Origin: Planctomycetota bacterium
Lineage (GTDB): Bacteria; Planctomycetota; UBA8108; UBA1146; JAJFFE01
Assembly: GCA_021776775.1 (NCBI GenBank)
Contig: JAJFFE010000192.1
Location: 1 to 33,774 of the forward strand
DNA length: 33,774 nucleotides
Direction: 5' to 3'
Positions 9,339-17,891 of this stretch are shown here, piece by piece. Position numbers and translations under genes: made by a program. The first letter of the stretch is position 1; each line of letters begins with the position of its first letter. The notes under the pieces are model-generated. The model worked only from the letters and a program-made list of their open reading frames with translations. It did not search any database and was not told where the DNA came from.

Positions 9339-9934
9339 TCGACCACGTTCGACAAGCCCTACCTGGATCATGATAGAGCGCCGGCGGGTCCGAGTCGCAC
9401 CAAGCGACACCGGAACCGCCGGCTTCTTTGCATCGCGTTCGGCGTGCTTGATCGTCCGTTCAACCGTCCGTGCGATCGAATCGCACTTTGAATCGAGAAG
9501 AATTTTTCACGAAAAAGAGGTCCGCCAAAATTGTCCGGATCGCCATCACTGCGGAGATCAACGAGACGCTGATGCCTCCCGAGATGGGCCTGTCTCGCTA
9601 GCAGACACTTCCCGACATCGTCAAACGGATGACCCTTCTTGACCGCCCTCCCCTTGAGTCTGAAAACACGCACTGACGGATCGCGCCCCGATCGTGCGTT
9701 CAAATCCCGAGTCGCGAACGTACTTGGAGAATGCCATCGCCGAAGGTCTGTAGGGCCCAGTACACCTCAATTTGACTCTTAACGTCAGCTCCCGACGTGT
9801 ACTCCCTTAGAAGGACGGCCTATCACCAAGATTTCGTTACCCACGTCAAAGCATCCGTCGGCGGCGGAGAACTGGGTACTCTCAGAGTGAACTATTGGCA
9901 ATCCTCGTCACCGCTGAATCCATAGGGACTCCCA
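9339..9934. other. Intergenic region after the giant gene
   Basis: This 596-base gap begins with a terminator-like hairpin (9380-9428). A short frame ending with TAG at 9599-9601 (about 34 codons, including KIVRIAITAEINETL) has coding-like third positions but no start and no recognised family; it could be a remnant. Upstream of 9935 there is AGGGA at 9924-9928 as ribosome site. A TTGACT at 9772-9777 has no convincing -10 partner. Confidence 0.5.
9380..9428 (+). terminator. Terminator-like hairpin after the giant gene
   Basis: The arms GCCGGCGGGTCCG (9380-9392) and CGGAACCGCCGGC (9411-9423) pair with one mismatch. The loop itself can close through GTCGC and GCGAC. The sequence TTCTTT follows. 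It sits 42 bases after the stop codon of the 2229-residue gene. Confidence 0.6.
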
Positions 9935-11416
9935 ATGACTGTCCGCCGCCTCGTGATCTTGGTTTCCGTTTGTCTAGCTCCGGTATCTTGGGCATCCGCC
10001 ACGGTCTCCACAGTTCCGACCGACTTTTCGACCATTCAAGCCGCTATCGATAGCGCTGCTCCTACCGGCTGCACAATCCAGGTCTCCTCCGGGCTCTACC
10101 CCGAGAACATCGACTTCTTAGGCAAGTCGATAACGGTGGAGAGCGTGGACGGCGCGGCTGTCACGATCATCGACGGGTCCGCGTGCACGCCGGGAAGCGA
10201 CATTCAATGCAGTACGGTGACATTCAGAAACGGCGAGCAGAGAGACTCCGTACTACGGGGATTCACGATCACCGGCGGGAAAGGCTACTATTACGTAGCG
10301 TTCGGCGGCGATACCAATGGCGGGGGAATTCTCTGCGATGGTGCGTCTCCCTCAATCGTCGATTGCTTAATCGTGGAGAACGATTGCGGACCATTGGGTG
10401 CCGGAGGAGCTGGAGGCGGGCTGGCTTGTAACTATGGAAGTCACCCCCTGGTCGTCGGGTGTGTGTTCATGGGCAACACCGCAGACTACGGCGGAGGGAT
10501 CGTGGCCGACTTCGGAAGTAGCCCCGTCATCCTTCGTAACGTGTTCGACGGCAACACTGCTCTACACGGCGGTGGGGTCAAGTGCAATGACGTCGGATAT
10601 CTCACAATTCAGGGGTGCCTCTTCTTTGGTAACGACGCCATCGACAGCGGCGCCGGATTCGGAGCGGGGATCCAAGTCGCCGACGTCGACGAGGTCCTGA
10701 TCGACGGTTGCACGATCTACGACAACTACGCGGACTTCCTAGGAGGTGGGCTTCACGTCGGCTCCGTCACGAACTGCACGATCCGCAATACCATCTTCTG
10801 GGACAACAGCGCGGGGACCGCTGGGCCCTCCATCTTCATGGTGGCTACTGGATCGGGGCAAGTTTCGAATAGCGTTCTCGCCATTGGCGGGCTCGGCGGA
10901 CCTACGTCACCACTCTTAACGACGGGAGTGATCGATCTCGATCCATTGTTCGTCACCGGCCTTCTCGGTGGCGAGTTCTACCTGAGCCAGATCGTTGCTG
11001 GCCAGACTGTCCAGAGCCCGTGCGTCGACAGCGGAGACCCGGGCGTCGTGCCAACCGGAACGACACGAAGCGACGGGGCTCCAGATACAGGGCCCAGCGA
11101 CATGGGATACCACTATCCGCCCTACGCCGATTTCTGGTTCGTTCGCGGAGATGCGAATAGCGACGGAGGATTCGATATCTCCGACCCGGTGTTCACGCTA
11201 TCCGCACTGTTCGTCCCGGGATCGGCTCCTTCCTCTTGCGAAGACGCAAGCGACGCCAACGACGACGGGACGGTCGACATCTCGGACTCGGTCTACTCCC
11301 TATCCGCGCTTTTCGTGACGGGCTCGCCGCAACCCAGTCTGCCGTACCCTGCGTGTGGCATCGATCCGACACCAGACATGTTGGATTGCGCGGGACCTGC
11401 TCCGGGTTGCCCCTGA
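9935..11416 (+). CDS. Secreted right-handed beta-helix protein with C-terminal dockerin-like doublet
   Basis: A 493-residue exported protein. The ATG at 9935 follows AGGGA at a good distance and begins a signal peptide ending near residue 22 (Ala-Ser-Ala). Residues about 25-340 form a parallel beta-helix of the pectate-lyase-like or Pmp type: an N-terminal TIQAAIDSA cap, then repeats of the form GGGIxCDGASPSIVDC, GNTADYGGGI and GNTALHGGGV. Such folds bind or cleave polysaccharides, but no catalytic residues can be assigned. Residues about 399-490 are a dockerin-like doublet (GDANSDGGFDISD and NDDGTVDISD loops) ending in a conserved tail C-GIDPTPDMLDC. The same module stands at the N terminus of the upstream 2229-residue protein, so both may share an anchoring or sorting route (inference). 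Confidence 0.85.
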   Translation: MTVRRLVILVSVCLAPVSWASATVSTVPTDFSTIQAAIDSAAPTGCTIQVSSGLYPENIDFLGKSITVESVDGAAVTIIDGSACTPGSDIQCSTVTFRNGEQRDSVLRGFTITGGKGYYYVAFGGDTNGGGILCDGASPSIVDCLIVENDCGPLGAGGAGGGLACNYGSHPLVVGCVFMGNTADYGGGIVADFGSSPVILRNVFDGNTALHGGGVKCNDVGYLTIQGCLFFGNDAIDSGAGFGAGIQVADVDEVLIDGCTIYDNYADFLGGGLHVGSVTNCTIRNTIFWDNSAGTAGPSIFMVATGSGQVSNSVLAIGGLGGPTSPLLTTGVIDLDPLFVTGLLGGEFYLSQIVAGQTVQSPCVDSGDPGVVPTGTTRSDGAPDTGPSDMGYHYPPYADFWFVRGDANSDGGFDISDPVFTLSALFVPGSAPSSCEDASDANDDGTVDISDSVYSLSALFVTGSPQPSLPYPACGIDPTPDMLDCAGPAPGCP

Positions 11417-11486
11417 TCCAACCTTCGCTCCCAAAGACACGAAGCGATCGCGGCACACGATGTGAGAACCAGGCGTCTCCTAGGAG

Positions 11487-12731
11487 TCAATGTATCGGGA
11501 CGACCGGAAGTCTGAGCCCCGGATCCCAGTACGCGCTGGCGCCGCGGAAGAACATGCCGGGGGGCACTTCGACGTGGCGCGGATCACGGCTGAGCACGAA
11601 CGCCACGCGGAGCGGGAAGTGTCCCGCCGGTTCGCCGTTGGTGTAGCGGCTGCGACCGAACGCGCGGCCTTCGGCGATCGCGGTCCACTCCAACAACTCG
11701 AGTGTCGCCGCGTCGAAACGTAGACGACCGCTCATGCGGCCCTGATAACCCGACGACGGCAGCGGACGTCGCCATCCGACCTCGCGCTCGCCCGTCTCCA
11801 TCGCGAAACGCCCGGCAAGTACGACTTCGATTTGCGGCACGCCGTCGCGAACGACCAGCGACCGCGTCACCTCGAAGTTAGCCTCAGAGACATGCGACAC
11901 TTCCCACGGATCGGGTTCGCCGCGAATGTTGTCGAGGCAGTGGTTGAGGAGCAACCGGCCGGCAAGACCATCCGGCATTCGACCGTGCGCGAGTTGTCGT
12001 AGCTCGAACGGGCGCACCCAAAGATGGTCGCGGCCGAGTCGCTCGTTGCGGCGACCGCGATCGCGACGTCCACGGCGTCCGCGAACGGAGCGGGCCGGTT
12101 CGGAATCAATGCGCGCGAAGACCTGCACGACGGCGGACCCTCGTGGAGGTTTCGGTCGGGCGTAAGGGGCCGCTTCGGGAAGGTTGATGCGCGGCGGCGG
12201 ATCGGCGGCGAAGTCGGACTTGGCGCGATCCAACAACTCGACGAGTCGCCGGGCCGATCGTCGGTTCATCGCTCCGTACACATCGCCGGTGGCGTCGAAC
12301 GCGTAGAACCCTTGCCGCGTGGTCTTCTCGTCCGAGCCGTTGAAGTTGCGGACTTGATCCATGATGCGAGCAAAGAACTGCGTCTGCTCGTCATCGACAG
12401 AACGGTACTGCGTGTATTGAACGTCTTGCGCCACCGGCACGAAGTCGCGCAAGGCGACTTGCACGTCGGGATCGTCGAAGACCGCTACGCGGTCAGCTTG
12501 GCCGTTGTCTCACGTGCAGCCGAGCGGGCTGCCGTTCATGATCCAAAGAAAGAGCGGCTTGCCTTGCGCGTTCGCCTCTCGCCGTGCACGCAGCAGGTCG
12601 GTGTGCCACGGGATGGCGAGGAATCGTTGCTCGTCAGCGGTCGGCAGCATGGCCGCAACTCGGGCGTCGAGCGTCTCCATCGACGTCGATGACACCATCG
12701 CGACCGCAACGATCCATCCCAATGTGAACAC
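11487..12731 (-). CDS. Candidate selenoprotein: exported thioredoxin-like protein with in-frame UGA (Sec74)
   Basis: One frame of 414 residues is interrupted only by UGA at 12512-12510. The GTG start at 12731 follows GGGAGGGAG and begins a signal-peptide-like segment (residues 1-18). Residues about 40-150 are thioredoxin-like: a helix LLRARREANAQ, strand GKPLFLWIMNG, then S-P-L-G-Cys72-Thr73-UGA74-D-N-G, and later FVPVAQDVQ and GFYAFDATGDVYG, as in DUF255-like folds. About 220 further residues form an unrecognised C-terminal region, strand-rich and hydrophilic. The frame after UGA opens directly with DNGQADRVAVFDDPDV and contains no other stop. A perfect hairpin lies 21 nt after the UGA. Automatic annotation would split this into two genes (12510-12731 and 11487-12464). 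A single-base nonsense mutation is the rival explanation. It probably works as a periplasmic thiol/selenol oxidoreductase (inference). Confidence 0.7.
12480..12494 (-). promoter_or_regulatory. Candidate bacterial SECIS hairpin
   Basis: On the mRNA strand GACCGC-GUA-GCGGUC forms a 6-bp perfect stem with a GUA triloop. The loop begins 21 nt after the UGA at 12512-12510. A G in the first two loop bases and a loop within roughly 16-37 nt of the UGA fit the known bacterial SECIS model. The lower stem is poor. Confidence 0.55.
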
Positions 12732-12977
12732 CCGAACTCCCTCCCGCCCGAAACCAAAGTCCACACCGCGAGCCACGGCGACTCGCCCCGCACGCCGCCC
12801 GAGGATAGGTGCTCCGCACGGAGTCGCCAAGGGGTGGAAACTTCGGCCGAGAACGGTCCCGCCTGGACCCCACCTCGGCGCTCGTCTCGGCCCTCCGGTC
12901 CCCGCTGCTATTCCCACGAAAGTCCGTCCGTTCTACCGTGCTCGATCGATAGAGGCTCACTTTTCGAAGGGTGCACA

Positions 12978-13661
12978 ATGACACGAGATAGCAGGCCTCC
13001 TGCCGGTCCCGATTCAGAGTCGACCAGCGCGTCACCCGACGCCATCGACGTCTCGCGACGGACCTTCCTCAAAGGCGCTGGAATCACGATCGCCGCGGTC
13101 GGGGTATCCGGCTCGCAAGCAATCGCAAGCTCTCCCCCAGCCGGGACCGCCGAAACAGCGGTGCTCGGGCCGGGTCCTATGTCGATCGGGCTCACGCTCA
13201 ACGGCAAGACGACCCAGCTAGAAGCAGAACCATCCCATACCTTGCTCGACACGCTGCGCAACAACGCCGGGCTGACCGGCGCGAAGCGCGTCTGCGATCG
13301 AGGCTCCTGCGGCGCGTGCACCGTGATCGTCGACGGCCTCGCCGTGAACTCTTGCTCGATGCTGGCCATCGACGTCATGGGTAAGACCGTGACCACGGTC
13401 GAAGGGCTAGCGACGGGCGACAAATTGACTCCGCTGCAAGAAGCGTTCGTCGACTGCGACGCGCTGCAATGCGGCTTCTGCACCCCGGGTATGGTTGTCG
13501 CTTGCACGGCACTACTCGAAAAAAACCCCACCCCGACACGCGACGACGTTCGCAAAGGTCTCGCCGGCAACATCTGTCGTTGCGGCACCTACCAGAACAT
13601 CTTCGAAGCGGTCGAAAAAGCCACCAAGGGCAAGAAGGGAGCACGCCGTGCAAACTTCTGA
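12978..13661 (+). CDS. Molybdenum hydroxylase, 2Fe-2S subunit with Tat signal
   Basis: A 227-residue small subunit of the xanthine dehydrogenase/CO dehydrogenase family, passing electrons from the molybdenum centre to FAD. The ATG at 12978 follows GAAGGG. A twin-arginine signal S-R-R-T-F-L-K lies at 26-32, followed by a hydrophobic stretch, so the complex is probably exported folded. The plant-type ferredoxin cluster is bound by Cys106, Cys111, Cys114 and Cys126. The second helical-bundle cluster is bound by Cys165, Cys168, Cys200 and Cys202 (CGFCTPGM and NICRCGTY). The gene is first in a four-gene operon and overlaps the next start by 14 bases. The substrate is unknown. The other subunits lack signals and would be carried across with this one (inference). 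Confidence 0.93.
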   Translation: MTRDSRPPAGPDSESTSASPDAIDVSRRTFLKGAGITIAAVGVSGSQAIASSPPAGTAETAVLGPGPMSIGLTLNGKTTQLEAEPSHTLLDTLRNNAGLTGAKRVCDRGSCGACTVIVDGLAVNSCSMLAIDVMGKTVTTVEGLATGDKLTPLQEAFVDCDALQCGFCTPGMVVACTALLEKNPTPTRDDVRKGLAGNICRCGTYQNIFEAVEKATKGKKGARRANF

Positions 13662-15909
13662 GACCACCATCAAGGTCGGCTACGGCGACAACTTCAAAGA
13701 GATCAAGGTCATTCTTCCCGCCGGCGACATTCCGCCGTACCAACCGGAAGACAAGCTCGAACTCATCGGGAAGTCCCCCAACCGAGCCGACGCATTCGCC
13801 AAGGTCACGGGACGCGCCAAGTACACCTACGATCAACAACTGCCGGGCATGATCTTCGGGCGCATCCTCCGCAGCCCTCACGCCAACGCTGACATCAAGA
13901 ACATCGACCTTACCGAGGCGAAGGCGATGCCAGGCGTACGCGCGGCCCTCTCCTACGTCGACGTGTTCGGCCGCAGCGCGATTCGTTACGCCGGCCAAGG
14001 CATTGCCGCCATCGCCGCCGATACCGAGCAGCAAGCGGAAGACGCGCTCGCGGCGATTCGAGTCGATTACGACGTGCTGCCGTTCTGCGTCACCAAAGAG
14101 GCGTCCATGAAAGACACCGCGCCGCAGGTCGGCCGCGGTGATCAAGAGAACGTTGTTCCCGCGCGTCGCCGACGCGGTGGACGTGGCCCGAGCGTCGAAG
14201 AGGTCGACGCGGCGCTGAAGAGTGCCGAGACCGTCATCGAAGAGACCTTCAACACGCAGGTCCAAACGCACAGCCCGCTCGAAACGCACGGCGTGGTGTG
14301 TGATTGGAACGGCGTCGACCTGGTCTGCTACGCATCGACGCAGGCGACCTTCGGCGTGCAACGCGAAATGACGAGCGGTCGCGGTTCGGTCAAGGCGGCC
14401 AGTGCGAAAGTCCTCGGCGAATTCGTCGGAGGCGGCTTCGGCTCGAAGTTCAGCGCCGGCAGCGAAGGGGTGGCGTGCGCACTACTCGCGAAGGACGCGG
14501 GCAAGCCGGTCCACCTCATGCTCGACCGTCGTGAAGAGCAGACCGACGCCGGGAACCGCCCCGACGCCAAGCAGAACATCAAACTCGGTCTCAACAAGGA
14601 CGGCGAGATCGTCGCCTACAAGGTCAAGAACTGGGGTACCCCGGGCAGTGGCGGCGGCGGCGCCGGTGCCAACAACGACTCGATCTACAACCTCGGGTTG
14701 AAGCACAAGGAAGAACTCACGGTGCGCACCAACTGTGGCGGCGCGCGTGCTCTTCGCGCACCCGGTTGGCCGCAAGGCGTGTTCGCGCTCGAGAGCATCA
14801 TGGACATGGCGGCCGAGAAGGCCGGCGTCGATCCCATCGATTTCCGTCGCAAGCACGACAGTCACCCCATTCGCATAGCGCAGTACGGTATCGCCCGTGA
14901 GCGCTCCGAGTGGGACACAAAGCGCAATGTCGTGGCGGGCTCGGGCAAGGGTACGGTGAAGACCGGTCTTGGAATCGGCAGCTCGCTCTGGTTCCAACGC
15001 GGTGGTCGCGGCGCTGCGGTTCGCGTGGTGATCCACAAAAACGGCGTGGTCGACGTCCGCAACGGTGCACAAGACATCGGCACCGGTACGCGAACCATCA
15101 TCGGCATGTGCGCGGCTGAAGAGCTGGGCATCGACATGTCGAACGTGCGAACCTTCATCGGTAACACCGACGATCCACGCGGCCCCGGCAGCGGTGGATC
15201 AACGACTGCACCGACGTTGACTCCGGCAGCACGCTTGGCCGGATTCCGGGCCAAGGAAGCGCTGCTCGCCGTGGTCGCGGAAGCGAAGGGTTGGAAAGCC
15301 GAAGAGCTCGACCTGCAAACGGCGCAAGTCGTTCGCAAAGACGGCGCGGCGCTACCCGAAAAATTGTCGTTCAATGACGCGTGCGGACTGATGGTCGAGG
15401 ACAATATCGACATCACCGAGGATCGACGTCCGAACTACGACGGGTTCACCGGCACCAACGCCGGAGTGCAAATCGCCGAAGTCGAAGTCGATACCGAGAC
15501 GGGACAGGTTCGCGTCAAGAAGATCACGGCGGTCTCCGACTGCGGCAAGGTGATCAACGCGAAGCTGGCCGAGAGCCAGGTTCGCGGTGGTGTCATCGGC
15601 GGCGTCGGCTACGGCTTGTTCGAGCGACGGATCATGGATCGCGGTGAAGGCCGCATGGTCAACGCCAACCTCGAAAGCTACAAAGTGGTCGGCATGGCCG
15701 ACTGCCCGGAGATTGACGTCGTCTTCCTAGACGTCTACATGGGGCACAACAACACCAACGTCATGGGACTCGGCGAGCCACCGAAAGTGGCAACGGCCGC
15801 GGCGATCGCCAACGCGGTCTACAACGCGACCGGTGCTCGAGTCACCAGCCTACCTATCACCCCGCGCCGGGTTCTCGAGGCGCTCGCTCGGAAGGAGAAG
15901 CGAGGATGA
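13648..15909 (+). CDS. Molybdenum hydroxylase, molybdopterin-binding large subunit
   Basis: A 753-residue catalytic subunit of the xanthine dehydrogenase family, hydroxylating a substrate with water at the molybdenum cofactor. The GTG at 13648 follows GAAGGGAG and overlaps the previous stop; the longer frame from 13495 would sit wholly inside the upstream gene. The ald/xan hammerhead domain covers about 45-160 (KVTGRAKYTYDQQLPGM, HANADIKNIDL). Cofactor loops include GGGFG at 261-265, RALRAPGWPQG, and NGAQDIGTGTRT. The active-site glutamate is Glu710 in GLGEPPKVATAAA near the C terminus. The usual arginine of purine-specific enzymes is not evident, so the substrate is open. The length fits the family. 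The gene is tightly coupled to its neighbours on both sides (ATGA with the FAD subunit). Confidence 0.93.
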   Translation: MQTSETTIKVGYGDNFKEIKVILPAGDIPPYQPEDKLELIGKSPNRADAFAKVTGRAKYTYDQQLPGMIFGRILRSPHANADIKNIDLTEAKAMPGVRAALSYVDVFGRSAIRYAGQGIAAIAADTEQQAEDALAAIRVDYDVLPFCVTKEASMKDTAPQVGRGDQENVVPARRRRGGRGPSVEEVDAALKSAETVIEETFNTQVQTHSPLETHGVVCDWNGVDLVCYASTQATFGVQREMTSGRGSVKAASAKVLGEFVGGGFGSKFSAGSEGVACALLAKDAGKPVHLMLDRREEQTDAGNRPDAKQNIKLGLNKDGEIVAYKVKNWGTPGSGGGGAGANNDSIYNLGLKHKEELTVRTNCGGARALRAPGWPQGVFALESIMDMAAEKAGVDPIDFRRKHDSHPIRIAQYGIARERSEWDTKRNVVAGSGKGTVKTGLGIGSSLWFQRGGRGAAVRVVIHKNGVVDVRNGAQDIGTGTRTIIGMCAAEELGIDMSNVRTFIGNTDDPRGPGSGGSTTAPTLTPAARLAGFRAKEALLAVVAEAKGWKAEELDLQTAQVVRKDGAALPEKLSFNDACGLMVEDNIDITEDRRPNYDGFTGTNAGVQIAEVEVDTETGQVRVKKITAVSDCGKVINAKLAESQVRGGVIGGVGYGLFERRIMDRGEGRMVNANLESYKVVGMADCPEIDVVFLDVYMGHNNTNVMGLGEPPKVATAAAIANAVYNATGARVTSLPITPRRVLEALARKEKRG

Positions 15910-16886
15910 GACGCTTCCAAGTAGCCATGCCGAAGAGCGTCCCGGGGGCCGTCGCGGCCAGCGGTGACGACTTCGACGAAACCAAGTTCCTCGCCGGTGG
16001 TACCGACCTTCTGGCCGAGATCAAAGACCACACGCAGTTTCCCGACGTCCTGGTAAACCTGAAGTCCATTCCCGGACTGAAGGAAATCAAGGTCAGCGAT
16101 AGCGGGGTCGAGATCGGCGCGTTGGTCACACTGAGCGAGTTGGCCTCCCACAAGGAGATCAAGCGTTCATGGCCGGCGCTCGTCGAAGCGATCGGCCACG
16201 CCGCGTCGCCGCAGATTCGCAACGTCGGTACGGTCGGCGGCAACCTGTGCCAGCGCGTTCGGTGCTGGTACTACCGCCACGACGAGTATCCGTGCCTCAA
16301 GAAGGGCGGGCAGATCTGCTACGCGCAGCAAGGCGAGAACGAGTACCACTCGGTGTTCGGCAATCGCATCTGTGCGGCACCGCATCCGTCGAGCACGGCG
16401 CCGGTGCTCATCGCCTATGGTGCCCAAGTCGAAATCCACGGGCCGGAAGGCGCGCGAACCATCGACCTCGAGGACTTCTTCCACTCGCCGGAAGACGACG
16501 TGACTCAGGAGAACATCCTCACCTCGAAGGAAGTGGTCACCAAGATCACGCTCGATCGGGCGAACACCAGTAAGCACTCGGCTTACTGCGAAGCGCGCGA
16601 GCGAGACGCGTTCGACTGGTCACTGTGCGGCGCAACCGTCAATTTGCAGATGGACGGCGATAGCGTGAAGCGAGCGCGCGTGGTGCTCAGCGCGATTGCC
16701 CCAACACCCGTACGACGCAAAGACCTCGAGAAGGTCTTGGTGGAATCGGGTGTCGGTTCAGGAGCCTTGGAGAAGATCGCCAAGCTCTCGATCCGTGGTG
16801 CACGCCCCCTGGAGCAGAACGAATACAAGCTGACCCTCGTCAAGGCGATGCTGAAGCGCGCGATTCTCAAAGCGGTGAAGGGATAG
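15906..16886 (+). CDS. Molybdenum hydroxylase, FAD-binding subunit with Cys-rich loop
   Basis: A 326-residue FAD subunit of the xanthine dehydrogenase/CoxM family, which passes electrons from the 2Fe-2S centres to an acceptor. Its ATG overlaps the stop of the large subunit (ATGA). FAD motifs are AGGTDLL (30-36) and TVGGNLCQ (109-116), and the C-terminal CO-dehydrogenase flavoprotein domain begins near residue 205. Between them lies an inserted loop with Cys115, Cys120, Cys130, Cys138 and Cys156. A similar insertion in the beta subunit of 4-hydroxybenzoyl-CoA reductase binds an extra 4Fe-4S cluster, so an added cluster is plausible here, though the Cys spacing has not been aligned. Confidence 0.92.
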   Translation: MRRFQVAMPKSVPGAVAASGDDFDETKFLAGGTDLLAEIKDHTQFPDVLVNLKSIPGLKEIKVSDSGVEIGALVTLSELASHKEIKRSWPALVEAIGHAASPQIRNVGTVGGNLCQRVRCWYYRHDEYPCLKKGGQICYAQQGENEYHSVFGNRICAAPHPSSTAPVLIAYGAQVEIHGPEGARTIDLEDFFHSPEDDVTQENILTSKEVVTKITLDRANTSKHSAYCEARERDAFDWSLCGATVNLQMDGDSVKRARVVLSAIAPTPVRRKDLEKVLVESGVGSGALEKIAKLSIRGARPLEQNEYKLTLVKAMLKRAILKAVKG

Positions 16887-16890
16887 ATCG

Positions 16891-17196
16891 ATGAGCGAAC
16901 AACCGAAAGCTACCGAAGGAACGGTCGACGCCAACCAGGACGAACCGTACTGCCTTCCTCGCGACCTCTGTCCGTGCCTCTTCACCAAGACCATGTCATT
17001 GAATACCGAACACCGGCTCCACCCTCTGGAGGAGCAGCTCTTCACCGGCGACACCGCCATCTTCGAGTGCACCCGCACCATGAGTCAGTTCGGACTCGAC
17101 GAAGATGACGCGAACCCGGAGAAGTGCGTTCCGGGACGGATGTGCTACGGCGGCGACGTACCCACGAACGACGCACCGGATCCGAACATTACGTAA
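16891..17196 (+). CDS. Small Cys-rich protein in the molybdenum hydroxylase operon
   Basis: A 101-residue hydrophilic protein starting four bases after the FAD subunit stop, with GAAGGG as ribosome site. Six cysteines are arranged as Cys21-x5-Cys27-x-Cys29, Cys60, and Cys79-x5-Cys85. The protein has no signal peptide or membrane segment. The arrangement suggests a metal or Fe-S centre, perhaps an electron partner or maturation factor of the hydroxylase. I recognise no family. It is the last gene before the terminator at 17233. Confidence 0.75.
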   Translation: MSEQPKATEGTVDANQDEPYCLPRDLCPCLFTKTMSLNTEHRLHPLEEQLFTGDTAIFECTRTMSQFGLDEDDANPEKCVPGRMCYGGDVPTNDAPDPNIT

Positions 17197-17232
17197 CGAG
17201 ACTTCGCGTCATGCGACGACAACGATCATGAG

Positions 17233-17269
17233 AAAACGGCGGCCGCTCACCGAGCGACCGCCGTTTTTT
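17233..17269. terminator. Strong bidirectional intrinsic terminator
   Basis: AAAACGGCGG-C-CGCTC and GAGCG-A-CCGCCGTTTTTT form a long GC-rich hairpin with one internal mismatch and a short ACC loop. T-tracts occur on both strands. It lies between the convergent molybdenum hydroxylase operon (plus) and the YtkA-like gene (minus) and can serve both. Confidence 0.93.
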
Positions 17270-17301
17270 CGAGTTGAGCAAAGCCGTGGGGCTGCGACCA
17301 C

Positions 17302-17781
17302 TCACTCCAACACAACCTCGAACTGCGTACGCTCGGTCGAGGGGCCGTCGGTAATGTCGAAGTACAACTCCCAATCGCCCGGCATGTGAAACACCATACC
17401 GTCGACGCGAAAGCGTCCCGGCCCGAGCGACGTCACTTCGGGAACCACGTTCATCCCGTGCCGGTGCTGCGGCATGCCGGCGTCCGCCCTCAGCGTGACG
17501 TCGGTCGCGAGCGCTTCGAACCCTTCTCCGCGACACACTACAACTTCGATCGAAAACGGTTCGTTGAGCGGTACCGGAAACGGTGCGGTGGCGAACGCGA
17601 CCGTGAACGAGCCATCGTTCGATACCCCGTGAATCGGCAAGTCCGACACGTCGACTGCCACGACACTCACGGGCGGTTCCGGTTGCTCGGGAATCGCAGG
17701 CGCTGAGTTGCAGCCACTAGCGATCGCGATCCCGCCGACAACGACACCCCACCAACACGTTGCGTTCATGAAGCCAGCCAT
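17302..17781 (-). CDS. YtkA/FixH-like periplasmic lipoprotein
   Basis: A 159-residue lipoprotein. The ATG at 17781 follows AAGGG, and a second ATG at 17769 is possible. A signal peptide ends in the lipobox A-S-G-Cys24, so the mature protein is lipid-anchored. Residues about 55-155 match the YtkA-like immunoglobulin-type fold: a strand PFSIEVVVCRG, then MPQHRHGMN and a late FHMPGDWELYFDI. The His/Met cluster around residues 105-111 could bind copper, as in relatives near cytochrome oxidase genes, but no such genes are nearby. It is convergent with the molybdenum hydroxylase operon and shares its terminator. Confidence 0.75.
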   Translation of the reverse strand: MAGFMNATCWWGVVVGGIAIASGCNSAPAIPEQPEPPVSVVAVDVSDLPIHGVSNDGSFTVAFATAPFPVPLNEPFSIEVVVCRGEGFEALATDVTLRADAGMPQHRHGMNVVPEVTSLGPGRFRVDGMVFHMPGDWELYFDITDGPSTERTQFEVVLE

Positions 17782-17891
17782 CCCTGCCCTTTCGGCGTCA
17801 GCGGTCGAGGTTCAACACGCCGAGAGGTGTATCACATTCCTTCGCGGCTGTGCAGCTGCGAGTCGACGACGCCGTCAGGAAACATCGACCG

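Noticed and set aside
9698..9708. GTTCAAATCCC resembling a tRNA T-loop
   Set aside because: Flanking bases do not form a T-stem and no acceptor or anticodon arm can be folded nearby.
9772..9800. TTGACT as a -35 box before the beta-helix gene
   Set aside because: No acceptable -10 element at 16-19 bases distance.
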